This document shows, in pieces, positions 35,492 to 43,653 of a stretch of 48,120 nt of DNA. Where the stretch lies: IMG/VR virus record IMGVR_UViG_3300028008_001377, positions 1 through 48,120 of that record. The stretch is one strand, 5' to 3'. The notes beneath the pieces were generated by a model. That model was not told the origin of the DNA. It was given only the letters and a program-made list of their open reading frames with translations, and made no database searches. The position numbers and the translations under genes were made by a program. Within the stretch, counting starts at the first letter, position 1; every line of letters starts with the position of its first letter. The DNA comes from a virus.

Positions 35492-36464
35492 CTACAATCA
35501 AATACCATGGCAAGATATTACCGAGTTTGGCCAAAAAACCCTCCTAAAGGGCCATCTTTTCACAGTTTCGTGGATCCTGGCTAGATTTTGTAATTATTCA
35601 TGCAGTTATTGCTGGCCATACGCTAGATCTAGTACCCCTGACCACCAAGATCTAGAATTGTACTTAAAGACCCTAGATAGTATCAAAGCACAGGCTCGTG
35701 CAAATGGCTTTACAGACTTCCATTTTAGTTTCTCAGGAGGCGAACCTACAGCATATAAATACTTTAATAAAGTAGTTGAGTATTATGCTAATGATGAGCT
35801 ACCGGAATATCAAAGCATACACATGACAACAAATTTAAGTCCAGGACAAAAATGGTGGGCTAATTTTATTGACAATACTCGGCATCTAAAACGCAGAAGT
35901 ATAACAGCAAGTTATCATGCAGAGTTTGCAGATGAACAAGAGTTTGGAGATAAATGTCTCCAACTAATAGAAGGAGGAGTATATGTTACAATCAATCAAG
36001 TTATGGTTCCGGAAATGTTCGAAGAGCTTTACGAGCGTCTGGAACGATTTGCCGCCAGAGGTATTAACGTCACTCTCAAGCCCCAGTCCGATCCTACCGC
36101 CTCCTACGTGGTACATGGATATAGTGAAGACCAAATCGCAAGAATGCAAACCGGATTCCCACAACAAATCAAAGGACAAACGATTGCACAAATTGAACTC
36201 AAAGATGCTCAAGGAGTAACTTACGAGTTAGATCAGGCAGAACGCTTTAATGCATTTGGATTTAATAAGTTCAAAGGCTGGACTTGTAATGCAGGCTATC
36301 AAGGATGCGTTATACGTGAGAACGAAGTTAAACGAAGCTATAGTTGCCATGATGAACCCTTAGGCACGTTAGACGGCGGATTTGAGCTGTTTAAAGCACC
36401 ATCTAAATGTATTACTAATAGTTGTGTTAGTTCAGCAGATTCAAAGTTGCCTAAGAAAAAATAA
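35481..36464 (+). CDS. Radical SAM protein, subfamily C (C-terminal WxCNxx motif)
   Basis: The ATG at 35481 is preferred over an upstream GTG at 35472, giving 327 residues. The catalytic motif CNYSCSYC is at about 37-44 and FSGGEPTAY follows. The C-terminus has GWTCNAGYQGC, YSCHDEPLG, then KCITNSC and an AD...PKK ending. The genes at 43650 and 44662 share this W.CN...C...C pattern, probably for one auxiliary cluster. Part of the gene (about 36001-36120) is roughly 52% GC, against about 30% nearby, with codons ending in C or G. The reading frame is intact, so recent acquisition or recombination is likelier than decay. Confidence 0.82.
   Translation: MNNSYNQIPWQDITEFGQKTLLKGHLFTVSWILARFCNYSCSYCWPYARSSTPDHQDLELYLKTLDSIKAQARANGFTDFHFSFSGGEPTAYKYFNKVVEYYANDELPEYQSIHMTTNLSPGQKWWANFIDNTRHLKRRSITASYHAEFADEQEFGDKCLQLIEGGVYVTINQVMVPEMFEELYERLERFAARGINVTLKPQSDPTASYVVHGYSEDQIARMQTGFPQQIKGQTIAQIELKDAQGVTYELDQAERFNAFGFNKFKGWTCNAGYQGCVIRENEVKRSYSCHDEPLGTLDGGFELFKAPSKCITNSCVSSADSKLPKKK
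36001..36120 (+). other. GC-rich patch inside a radical SAM gene
   Basis: Counting by hand, 62 of 120 bases are G or C, while a 60-base line at 36481 in the next gene has 18 of 60. Codons such as CTC, CCC, TCC, GCC and GTG appear in series, which is unlike the rest of the window. The parent frame stays open. Confidence 0.6.
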
Positions 36465-37720
36465 TGTGGACATTTTTTAGAAAGAGATATAAAAAGAAAT
36501 TAGGTGATACACTTTGTTTAGCAAAGTGGACACAGTCTAACATTTATCTTGCGGCTGGTACAACACATAGTTGCCACCATCCGTTACCGCATAAAATACC
36601 ACTAGAAGAAATACAAGCAGATCCTAGTGCATTACACAATACTTGCTATAAGAAAAAGCAACAACAACTAATGTTAGACGGCAAACGTCCTAAAGAGTGT
36701 GACTACTGTTGGCGTGTTGAAGACACAGGTGGTATTAGTGATAGGCTAACAAAAAGTTTTACTAGCTGGAGCCGCCCATTTTACAATCAAATAAAAGAAA
36801 ATAATTTAGATGCTCCTAGGTATCTTGAAGTAAGTTTTGATAATACTTGTAATTTAAAATGTAGTTACTGTGGACCTACATATAGTAGCAAATGGGCAGA
36901 AGAATTAAAACAGTTTGGTTCTTGGCCTAATCATCATCAAGGTAATAATAGTAATATTCTTGCTAGAGAACACAATCCTTACGTAGAAGCGTTTTGGAAA
37001 TGGTGGCCGGATTTATACAAACAGTTACACACATTTAGAATTACCGGCGGTGAACCTTTACTAAGCAAACACACATATAAAGTTTTAGACAAACTAATAG
37101 AAGAACCTAATAAAAACCTAACATTAGGTATTAATACAAATCTTTGTGTGCCTGACGATATACTAGATAAATTCTTTGAAAAAATAAAACGTGTAAAAGT
37201 TAAGAAGTTAGTTATTCATACAAGTTGCGATACGTTTGGTCCAGCTGCTGAATATGCAAGGCACGGATTTGATTATCACAAATGGTATCAAAACTGTGAA
37301 AGAATTAAACGTGAGTTACCACATGCAGAAATAGATATTATGGTAACTTATAATATATTCAGTGTTACAACATTTGATACGTTTTTATATGATGTACTAA
37401 GACTAAAACAAACATCCTGGCATAAAAGAAACAAAGTAAAAATAAGTATAGGATATTTAAGAAACCCAGAACAACTTTCTATTTGGGTGTTACCAGAAGA
37501 GTTCTCTGCTTATATACACAAGCAACTTGAAATTATGCGTAATCATAATTTTACTAGTACAGAAGTAAATCAGTTAGAACGATTATTGCCATTAATGTCC
37601 ACAGGAAATAAAAAGTTACAACAACAGTTTAAGGCATTTGTAGACGAACACGACAAGCGGCGAGGTACAAATTTTCTTAAAAGTATTCCTACTATGCATT
37701 TATTTTATAATAGTATATAG
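36464..37720 (+). CDS. Radical SAM protein, subfamily A
   Basis: Third A-type paralogue, 418 residues. The N-terminal domain has LCLAKW, SCHHPLPHKIPL, ALHN and ECDYCWRVED. The catalytic motif CNLKCSYC is at about 129-136 with RITGGEPLL. The C-terminal motif is DKRRGTNFLKSIP. The stop of the previous gene and this ATG share one base (TAATG). It is the last gene before a true gap and a change of promoter type, so it closes the early-type block. The substrate is unknown. Confidence 0.85.
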   Translation: MWTFFRKRYKKKLGDTLCLAKWTQSNIYLAAGTTHSCHHPLPHKIPLEEIQADPSALHNTCYKKKQQQLMLDGKRPKECDYCWRVEDTGGISDRLTKSFTSWSRPFYNQIKENNLDAPRYLEVSFDNTCNLKCSYCGPTYSSKWAEELKQFGSWPNHHQGNNSNILAREHNPYVEAFWKWWPDLYKQLHTFRITGGEPLLSKHTYKVLDKLIEEPNKNLTLGINTNLCVPDDILDKFFEKIKRVKVKKLVIHTSCDTFGPAAEYARHGFDYHKWYQNCERIKRELPHAEIDIMVTYNIFSVTTFDTFLYDVLRLKQTSWHKRNKVKISIGYLRNPEQLSIWVLPEEFSAYIHKQLEIMRNHNFTSTEVNQLERLLPLMSTGNKKLQQQFKAFVDEHDKRRGTNFLKSIPTMHLFYNSI

Positions 37721-37752
37721 AATCTAAACTACTAAAATCAAAATATCTATCT

Positions 37753-37761
37753 AATAAATAC
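37753..37761 (+). promoter_or_regulatory. T4-type late promoter-like motif before the desaturase operon
   Basis: AATAAATAC lies in the 61-base gap before the first desaturase gene, 20 bases ahead of its ATG, with AGAGGA at 37769-37774 as the ribosome site. It shares ATAAATAC with the copies at 13005 and 17697. It suggests that the genes from 37782 on follow late timing, unlike the block before them. Confidence 0.5.
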
Positions 37762-37781
37762 TTACTACAGAGGATTCACTT

Positions 37782-38567
37782 ATGAAAAAATTGTCCTGGA
37801 ATCATAAAATAAAATTTTTCCAAGCATTATGTTATATTGGCGGCCCATTAGTTCTTATTTTTAATTGGAATGCTCAATATTTTTTATCTAGCGTACTAGG
37901 ATTTTGGCTAATTGTACATTTAGGCATTTCTGTCGGTATGCACAGATGGGCGGCCCACAAGTCTTTTCAGCCACGTAATAAACTAATTGAACTTATTTTA
38001 CATTTTCTTATTGTAATTAATACAGTAGGCTCTACTATTACATGGGCAGGTACTCATAGATTACATCATAGAACCGCTGATACTGATGACGATCCTCATC
38101 GCATTGTAGGACAATCGTTTTTTACTAAATTAAAATATTGGTTTAATTATTGGCCTGCGCATTATGTTCCATTAAAATCAATTTCAGATTTAACTAGAGA
38201 TCCAATGCATAAGTGGTTCCATAGACACTATTTTAAAATTCTTATCACTTACATGGCTGTACTAGCTCTTATTGATATTAACTTATTTTTATACGGATAC
38301 ATTGTTGTTACTATGTTTAATATACACTGGATTTCTTGGATAACAGTAGGCGCTCATATTTTTGGTCATAAACAAAATGATACTAAAGATAATTCTAAAA
38401 ATACTTTTATTATGGGATTGCTTATGTGGGGAGAAGGATGGCATAATAACCATCATCACAGACCAGGATCGTATGCGTTTGGATGGAACTGGAAGCAACC
38501 TGATATTGGCAAACATATTATTAAACTAATAGCCAAACCAGAATCACTGAGGCATGCAAAACAATGA
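37782..38567 (+). CDS. Fatty acid desaturase (delta-9 type), copy 1
   Basis: The 261-residue protein has the three histidine boxes of membrane di-iron desaturases: HRWAAH (about residues 52-57), HRLHH (about 89-93, followed by TADTDDDPH) and HNNHH after GEGW (about 220-230). Hydrophobic stretches before box 1 and between boxes 2 and 3 form the membrane anchors. The length is near the short acyl-lipid/acyl-CoA delta-9 type. It should add a double bond to membrane lipid acyl chains using O2 and reduced ferredoxin. Lipid desaturases are known from marine cyanophages. It overlaps the next gene by ATGA. Confidence 0.88.
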   Translation: MKKLSWNHKIKFFQALCYIGGPLVLIFNWNAQYFLSSVLGFWLIVHLGISVGMHRWAAHKSFQPRNKLIELILHFLIVINTVGSTITWAGTHRLHHRTADTDDDPHRIVGQSFFTKLKYWFNYWPAHYVPLKSISDLTRDPMHKWFHRHYFKILITYMAVLALIDINLFLYGYIVVTMFNIHWISWITVGAHIFGHKQNDTKDNSKNTFIMGLLMWGEGWHNNHHHRPGSYAFGWNWKQPDIGKHIIKLIAKPESLRHAKQ

Positions 38568-39328
38568 CACACGCAAGACAAGTACAGTTTACAGCATTAG
38601 CAAATCACATAATTGCAATAGCAGGTATTGCATATGTAATATATACTGGCCAACTACATTGGTTACTAATAGGATTAGCTATGTTTGGTGTTGTTATGAT
38701 TATGAGTGTTAACATAGCATTGCACAGATTTATTAGTCATAGGAGTTTTAAAACAGGCCCTATACGAGAAAAATTCTTAAAATACATATCAATTATTTCA
38801 GCATTTGGATCTCCAATATCTTGGTCAGCAATGCACCGATATCATCATATGCATTCTGGATCACATGAAGACAACCAGTCTCCAAAAAATATTGGTTATA
38901 TCAAAGCCTGGCTTACACTATACGACAACGTTCGTATTCCGCCAAGAATTTTGAGAGATGTAATTAAAGACAAAGATGCTCAATATATTCACAAACATTA
39001 TTTTAGAATACTTTATACATATGCAATTATTTTATTTTTAATTAATCCATTGTTAATGGTATTCGTATTCAGTCTTCCAGCAGCATGTTGTTATCAAGCC
39101 GCTGGAGCGTTTGCTGTTATACCACATTCAGATAAATTTGGTTATAAAGTATTAGATTCATTAAAAGATGATGATTCAGTTAATAGTCCACTTGCTTCTA
39201 TTTTAAGTTGGGGCGAAGGTTGGCATAACTATCATCATACACGCCCTAGTGATCACAGACACGGTCATTACTGGTGGGAAATAGATCCCCCGGCTTGGAT
39301 TATCGAAAAGGTATTTAAGGTCTCGTGA
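38564..39328 (+). CDS. Fatty acid desaturase, copy 2
   Basis: This 254-residue paralogue carries the same three boxes: HRFISH, HRYHH (followed by MHSGSHEDNQSP) and HNYHH after GEGW. The sequence between the boxes has diverged widely from copy 1, so the pair may differ in position or acyl-chain preference or act one after the other. Membrane segments flank the boxes (ALANHIIAIAGIAYVIYTG near the N-terminus). The all-His di-iron site is complete, so it should be active. It overlaps its neighbours by four bases on each side. Confidence 0.87.
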   Translation: MTHARQVQFTALANHIIAIAGIAYVIYTGQLHWLLIGLAMFGVVMIMSVNIALHRFISHRSFKTGPIREKFLKYISIISAFGSPISWSAMHRYHHMHSGSHEDNQSPKNIGYIKAWLTLYDNVRIPPRILRDVIKDKDAQYIHKHYFRILYTYAIILFLINPLLMVFVFSLPAACCYQAAGAFAVIPHSDKFGYKVLDSLKDDDSVNSPLASILSWGEGWHNYHHTRPSDHRHGHYWWEIDPPAWIIEKVFKVS

Positions 39329-39942
39329 TAGATGCTACTTTAGAAACAAACGAAATTAAATTATGGATTTTTGATTACGATAATGACGAATGGGAACGTG
39401 TTAGAAATTTATGTCTTGAAGAAGATAATTGGTTAAGAGAAAACTATCTTCCGCATCGTTGTAAAGTATCAGATCACAAAGTATTTTTTATAGCATACTA
39501 TCTTGACGGAAGGCCTATGATGTTCGGCGGCATTAAAGAATATACTAATAATGTTGCTAGAGCGTTTAATAGAATGTATGCATTTCCTTATGTACGGTCA
39601 GTTAGAAAATTTAAACATCATCATGGTATAATGATTAATACAATATTGCCTGCAATGGAAAATGCAATTGACAAAGAGTATGGGTTGCTATTTGTAAGTA
39701 TGCAAATGAGAGAACGTTCATATAAAGGCAATCAAAAATGGTGGGAGTTTTGGAAAAAAAGTTGGTTTACATGGGCACCTAATTGGAAAGACTTTAATGG
39801 ATTAGTGCAAACATATCCAGCTGATAATGCAACATGCTATCAAAATATTGTGTATAGAGAATCAAGCACATTCTCTTTCAACGACTGGGACTCTAATACT
39901 ATTTCATATGATGAATATGATAGGAAGTTTACAGATGTATAA
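39325..39942 (+). CDS. Unknown protein, possibly GNAT-fold acyltransferase, 205 aa
   Basis: It starts with GTG inside the GTGA overlap with the desaturase stop. A central strand pair (FFIAYYLDGRPMMFGG, about residues 52-67), followed by a helix with HHHGIMINTILPAMENA, resembles the order of a GNAT acetyltransferase core, but the AdoMet-like or acetyl-CoA loop is not clear. The tail is rich in Trp and Tyr. The link to the desaturases is position only. An acyl- or acetyl-transfer role would fit a lipid or glycan pathway but is not shown. Confidence 0.45.
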   Translation: MIDATLETNEIKLWIFDYDNDEWERVRNLCLEEDNWLRENYLPHRCKVSDHKVFFIAYYLDGRPMMFGGIKEYTNNVARAFNRMYAFPYVRSVRKFKHHHGIMINTILPAMENAIDKEYGLLFVSMQMRERSYKGNQKWWEFWKKSWFTWAPNWKDFNGLVQTYPADNATCYQNIVYRESSTFSFNDWDSNTISYDEYDRKFTDV

Positions 39943-40474
39943 CATCAAACTAGATTATGATTTTGATATATTCTTAGCCGCAGATTATAGTATCCATGAA
40001 GGTAGTTGTATTGCACATCAAGTACACGAGCTAACTGATATTCATGCAGACTATGGAGGCTTCCCGGATAGTTACGATAGCGAAAATACAAAAATACGTC
40101 AACTATGGTGGGATAATACACAAGTAAATTTTGATACTCTTGCTCAACAACTAAGCATGGAAGTTATTACTGTTAGCTCGATACTACAGCCACCAGGTAA
40201 TACTATTCCAATACATCGAGATACATTTTTTCAAATCAACAAACAGTATCCTAACGATCCAAGATTAAAAGTACGTGCTAATATATATTTAGAAGATTGG
40301 AAAGTAGGCCATTTCCTACAATATCAACAAGAAGATAAAAGTTGGCATAATAGTACACATTGGAAGCAAGGTGAAGGATGGATGTGGGATAGTAAACATT
40401 TACACCTTAGTGCTAATGCAGGAATGTCTCCTAAATATACTTTACAAGTTAGTGGGTTCTTAAATGAGTGGTGA
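39935..40474 (+). CDS. 2OG-Fe(II) oxygenase-like (Asp/Asn hydroxylase-type cupin) protein
   Basis: The start at 39935 is chosen because AGGAAG lies at 39922-39927 and an upstream frame extension would overlap the previous gene by over 100 bases. The 179-residue protein has HRD (His94, Asp96) after SILQPPGNTIPI, then the strand ANIYLEDW, and a distal His (155 or 157) in WMWDSKHLHLSANAG, close to the arrangement of aspartyl/asparaginyl hydroxylase-like oxygenases. It would use Fe(II), O2 and 2-oxoglutarate to hydroxylate an unknown target. The neighbours suggest lipid or glycan decoration. Confidence 0.6.
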   Translation: MYNIKLDYDFDIFLAADYSIHEGSCIAHQVHELTDIHADYGGFPDSYDSENTKIRQLWWDNTQVNFDTLAQQLSMEVITVSSILQPPGNTIPIHRDTFFQINKQYPNDPRLKVRANIYLEDWKVGHFLQYQQEDKSWHNSTHWKQGEGWMWDSKHLHLSANAGMSPKYTLQVSGFLNEW

Positions 40475-41666
40475 TATAGTTCTATGGTATGATGATTTAG
40501 AAGAAAATAACTGTGTAATTGAAAACGCTGTTTATTTAAATAGATCTATTTTAAAAAAGCTAACACATAACAATATTAAGTTTTCTGTAAGACAAACATC
40601 TGAAGAATTAGATAATTCAAAAACTAATGTTTATGTAATTGAACTACACAATGTACACGCAGGTGTAGATATATTTTCTAAAATACCTCAACATACTAAA
40701 AACTTGTTTAAAGCAGGACTTTCTGTTATGTTATATTATCCTAGAGAAGGTCACTCATTAGAAGAGTGGTTCGTAAATATACATAACAACTTACAAAAAA
40801 ATAATTTACTAGATGCTAATATATTATTTGTATTCGGTGACTATGATATAGAAGTTAATTATGCGTTGTTCTTAAACAAATATAAACTTGATAGTTTTGT
40901 TACTCCAATCGCAATAGATTATTTTGCAGGTGATTATTTTGAAAATGTATCAGCATATAATACTTTTGATAATGTTGACGCAGACAAAAAATATGATTTT
41001 TTATTTTATAATGGTAAACTTAGACCACACAGATTATATGCTGTAGCAGAACTTGCTCGTTTGCGTATTTTAAAAAGGAACTTAGTTAGTTTAACAGCAA
41101 CAACTCATACCTCTGGTTTATCTTCATTAGATGATTGTTTAAGAGTTTTAAAACAAGTTGGCTTAAAAACAAAATATATAACTAACTTTGCAAGGTCATT
41201 TAAGCCAATTATTTTAGATATGCCTTCTGATAAGTTTTCTCAAGATAGTATACATAATACAGAGCTATGGCACTATACTGATACATTTTTCAGTATAATA
41301 AGCGAAACTACAATAGACAATCGATTTATTACAGAAAAAATATATAAGCCTATGTTAAATTTACATCCTTTTATAATTATTGGTGCACCTAGGATACTTG
41401 AATTACTAAAAGAAAAAGGATATTATACTTTTGAAGAAATGTTTGATGAAAGTTATGATACCGAATTAGACCCAGTAGTGCGTATTAATAAAGTTATTAG
41501 TAATGTTAATAATTTTTCAAAAAAGACATACAAAGAAAAACATAAAATTTACAAATCAATTATTCCTAAATTGCTACATAATAGGAATCATTATTATAGT
41601 ACAGCAACTACGTCAAGCGTAAATGAATTTTCAAAGATTTTTAAAACATTAGAGGAAAGCACATGA
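40464..41666 (+). CDS. Putative glycosyltransferase (exostosin/GT10-like), 400 aa
   Basis: The C-terminal half contains FSIISET, FITEKIYKPMLNLHPFIIIG and ILELLKEKGYYTFEEMFDESYD (about residues 275-335), a pattern of nucleotide-sugar binding ends in GT10 fucosyltransferases and exostosin-like GT-B enzymes (F.TEK....L...P.I..G). FLFYNGKLRPHRLYAVAEL in the middle fits the conserved arginine block of these families. The gene at 27702 has a similar order of elements. It lies between an oxygenase-like gene and a methyltransferase gene, with 11- and 4-base overlaps. Sugar and acceptor are unknown. Confidence 0.6.
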   Translation: MSGDIVLWYDDLEENNCVIENAVYLNRSILKKLTHNNIKFSVRQTSEELDNSKTNVYVIELHNVHAGVDIFSKIPQHTKNLFKAGLSVMLYYPREGHSLEEWFVNIHNNLQKNNLLDANILFVFGDYDIEVNYALFLNKYKLDSFVTPIAIDYFAGDYFENVSAYNTFDNVDADKKYDFLFYNGKLRPHRLYAVAELARLRILKRNLVSLTATTHTSGLSSLDDCLRVLKQVGLKTKYITNFARSFKPIILDMPSDKFSQDSIHNTELWHYTDTFFSIISETTIDNRFITEKIYKPMLNLHPFIIIGAPRILELLKEKGYYTFEEMFDESYDTELDPVVRINKVISNVNNFSKKTYKEKHKIYKSIIPKLLHNRNHYYSTATTSSVNEFSKIFKTLEEST

Positions 41667-42265
41667 AGGTAGATATACAAGATGTATTGTTCTGGATGGA
41701 TGCAATTCGAAACAGCGAAGACAAATACCGTACACTTGAAAGCTTCTGGAAAGGTCAAGTTAATAGTAAAGTTTGGTTAGCAACAGAGTTATACAGTGTA
41801 ATATCTAAAACAAAACAGAATAGCATAGTCATATACGGTGGTTGGAACGGAGTGCTGGCAAGTATACTCTTTAACAGTCGCCTACCGTTAAACAGCATTA
41901 CAAGCGTGGATATAGACCCTGTGTGCGAAGATATAGCAAACACAGTAAACAAGCGTCAAGAGATGCAAGGTAAGTTTAGTGCTGTAACAGCAGATATGTG
42001 CGAATACACTACTAATGCTGATGTAGTTATAAACACTAGTTGCGAACACATTACACAAGAACAGTACGAACAATGGTTAAACAATCAACCAGATGATGCA
42101 CTAATTGTACTACAAAGTAATAACTATTTTAAACATGAAGAACATGTTCGATGCTCAACAGATTTAGATGATTTTATAAAAATGTCTAACATCCAGGTCC
42201 TGTATAGTGGAGAGTTAGAAACGCCTAAATACAATAGATATATGGTAATAGGAAAGAAAAATTAA
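41663..42265 (+). CDS. Class I SAM-dependent methyltransferase
   Basis: This 200-residue protein has IVIYGGWNGVLASILF (about residues 55-70), a variant glycine-rich motif I. SVDIDPVCEDIAN follows, where the Asp holds the AdoMet ribose. VTADMCEY and DVVINTSCEHI come next as motifs II/IV. There is no DNA-methyltransferase DPPY motif, so the acceptor is probably a small molecule, glycan or protein. The stop shares one base with the start of the next radical SAM gene (TAATG). Confidence 0.72.
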   Translation: MKVDIQDVLFWMDAIRNSEDKYRTLESFWKGQVNSKVWLATELYSVISKTKQNSIVIYGGWNGVLASILFNSRLPLNSITSVDIDPVCEDIANTVNKRQEMQGKFSAVTADMCEYTTNADVVINTSCEHITQEQYEQWLNNQPDDALIVLQSNNYFKHEEHVRCSTDLDDFIKMSNIQVLYSGELETPKYNRYMVIGKKN

Positions 42266-43653
42266 TGTCTGACTTAGAAAAATACCAAGCTGAAATAGCA
42301 AAAGTAAGTGGCACTGAAACATTTTGTATACTGCCTTGGATACACTTTGCTACTAGACCTAATGGCGATATGCGTTTATGTTGTTCGTCTAATGCAAGTG
42401 GCGCTGGCGGAGATCACACGGTTGGACTTGTTAAAATGGAAGATGGCAAGCCAGCAAACTTTGGTAGAGAAACACCAATGGAAGCATGGAATAACGACTA
42501 CATGAAAAGTGTACGTACAACTATGCTTGATGGTAAAATACCTGCAAGTTGTACAAAATGTTTCCAAGAAGAAAAACAAGGTGTTGTAAGTAAACGTGTT
42601 TGGGAAACAGGAACTTGGCACCAAGACGACAATGGTGTAGACATACCTGAACTTATTCGTCAAACAAAAGAAGATGGTACAGTACCAGAAAATTTAAAAT
42701 ATTTGGATCTAAGATTAGGACATACATGCAACATTAAGTGTGTAATGTGTAGCCCGCATGATTCAAGTAAGTGGGTTGCAGACCATAAAAAACTTATTCC
42801 TGTACTACAAGATCCTGAAGTTAAAAGACAAATGCAATGGGATCGTAAAACTTTTAATAATAAGTGGCACGAGAAAGATACCTTCTGGGAAGAAATGTAT
42901 GCACAAATTCCTAACCTAAGACAAGTGTACTTTGCTGGAGGCGAGCCTCTAATGATTAAAGAACACAAGATGTTTATTGAAGAAATATTACGTCAAGGAT
43001 ATCAAGATAAAATACTTCTACGTTATAACTCTAATGGATTATTAGTTGACGATGATCTAATTGAAATGTGGAGCAAGTTTAAAAAAGTTAAGTTTGCTAT
43101 TAGTATGGATGCTAGTCACGAACGTGATGAATACATACGCTTTCCTACAGACTTTGAAACTGTAGAAAAAACTCTACATATGCTTGACAACACTCCTGAC
43201 AATATACAAACAAGTTTAGCAACAGCAATACAAATATTTAATGTGAAGCACTTGCCCGACTTTATGAAGTGGAAATTAGAAAGCGGATTTAAAAAGCTAA
43301 ACAGCGGAACACTACCAGGTGGCGTACAAATGGGCGGCGGTCTAGTTAATATGCATTTACTATATATTCCTACTTTTCTTAGTATACAAATACTACCGGA
43401 AGAAGATAAACAAGAAGTTAAAGAACGTTTTATGGATTTTAAAGACTACTTGTGGAACAACTATAGACAAGATGACGAATATTGGAAACATAATCCTTAT
43501 GGCTGGAAACGTTGGGAAGCTGTTCTTAATCACATGAATGCACAAGACAATAGTCATTTACTTCCGGGCTTTAAAGAATATACAAATAAACTTGATAAAA
43601 TTCGCAACTTAAATGCTGCAAAAGTATTTCCAGAGTTAGCACATTTACTATGA
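42265..43653 (+). CDS. Radical SAM protein, subfamily B
   Basis: The 462-residue protein opens with the N-terminal twitch-like domain (FCILPWIHFA, MRLCCSS, MEAWNNDYMKSVRTTML, SCTKCFQEE). The catalytic motif CNIKCVMC is at about 155-162 and FAGGEPLMI follows. The C-terminal LDKIRNLNAAKVFPEL motif is shared with the A and B families. Compared with its paralogues it has an insertion of about 20 residues in the N-terminal domain (SGAGGDHTVG). It is coupled to the upstream methyltransferase by a one-base overlap. The substrate is unknown. Confidence 0.85.
   Translation: MSDLEKYQAEIAKVSGTETFCILPWIHFATRPNGDMRLCCSSNASGAGGDHTVGLVKMEDGKPANFGRETPMEAWNNDYMKSVRTTMLDGKIPASCTKCFQEEKQGVVSKRVWETGTWHQDDNGVDIPELIRQTKEDGTVPENLKYLDLRLGHTCNIKCVMCSPHDSSKWVADHKKLIPVLQDPEVKRQMQWDRKTFNNKWHEKDTFWEEMYAQIPNLRQVYFAGGEPLMIKEHKMFIEEILRQGYQDKILLRYNSNGLLVDDDLIEMWSKFKKVKFAISMDASHERDEYIRFPTDFETVEKTLHMLDNTPDNIQTSLATAIQIFNVKHLPDFMKWKLESGFKKLNSGTLPGGVQMGGGLVNMHLLYIPTFLSIQILPEEDKQEVKERFMDFKDYLWNNYRQDDEYWKHNPYGWKRWEAVLNHMNAQDNSHLLPGFKEYTNKLDKIRNLNAAKVFPELAHLL

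Noticed and set aside
35964-36219. Frameshift or embedded gene in the GC-rich patch, where extra frames open on both strands
   Set aside because: The main frame keeps radical SAM features before and after the patch. The extra frames arise from the local base composition.
39827-39934. N-terminal extension of the oxygenase-like gene
   Set aside because: It would overlap the upstream gene by 116 bases and has no ribosome site, while ATG 39935 has AGGAAG at the right distance.
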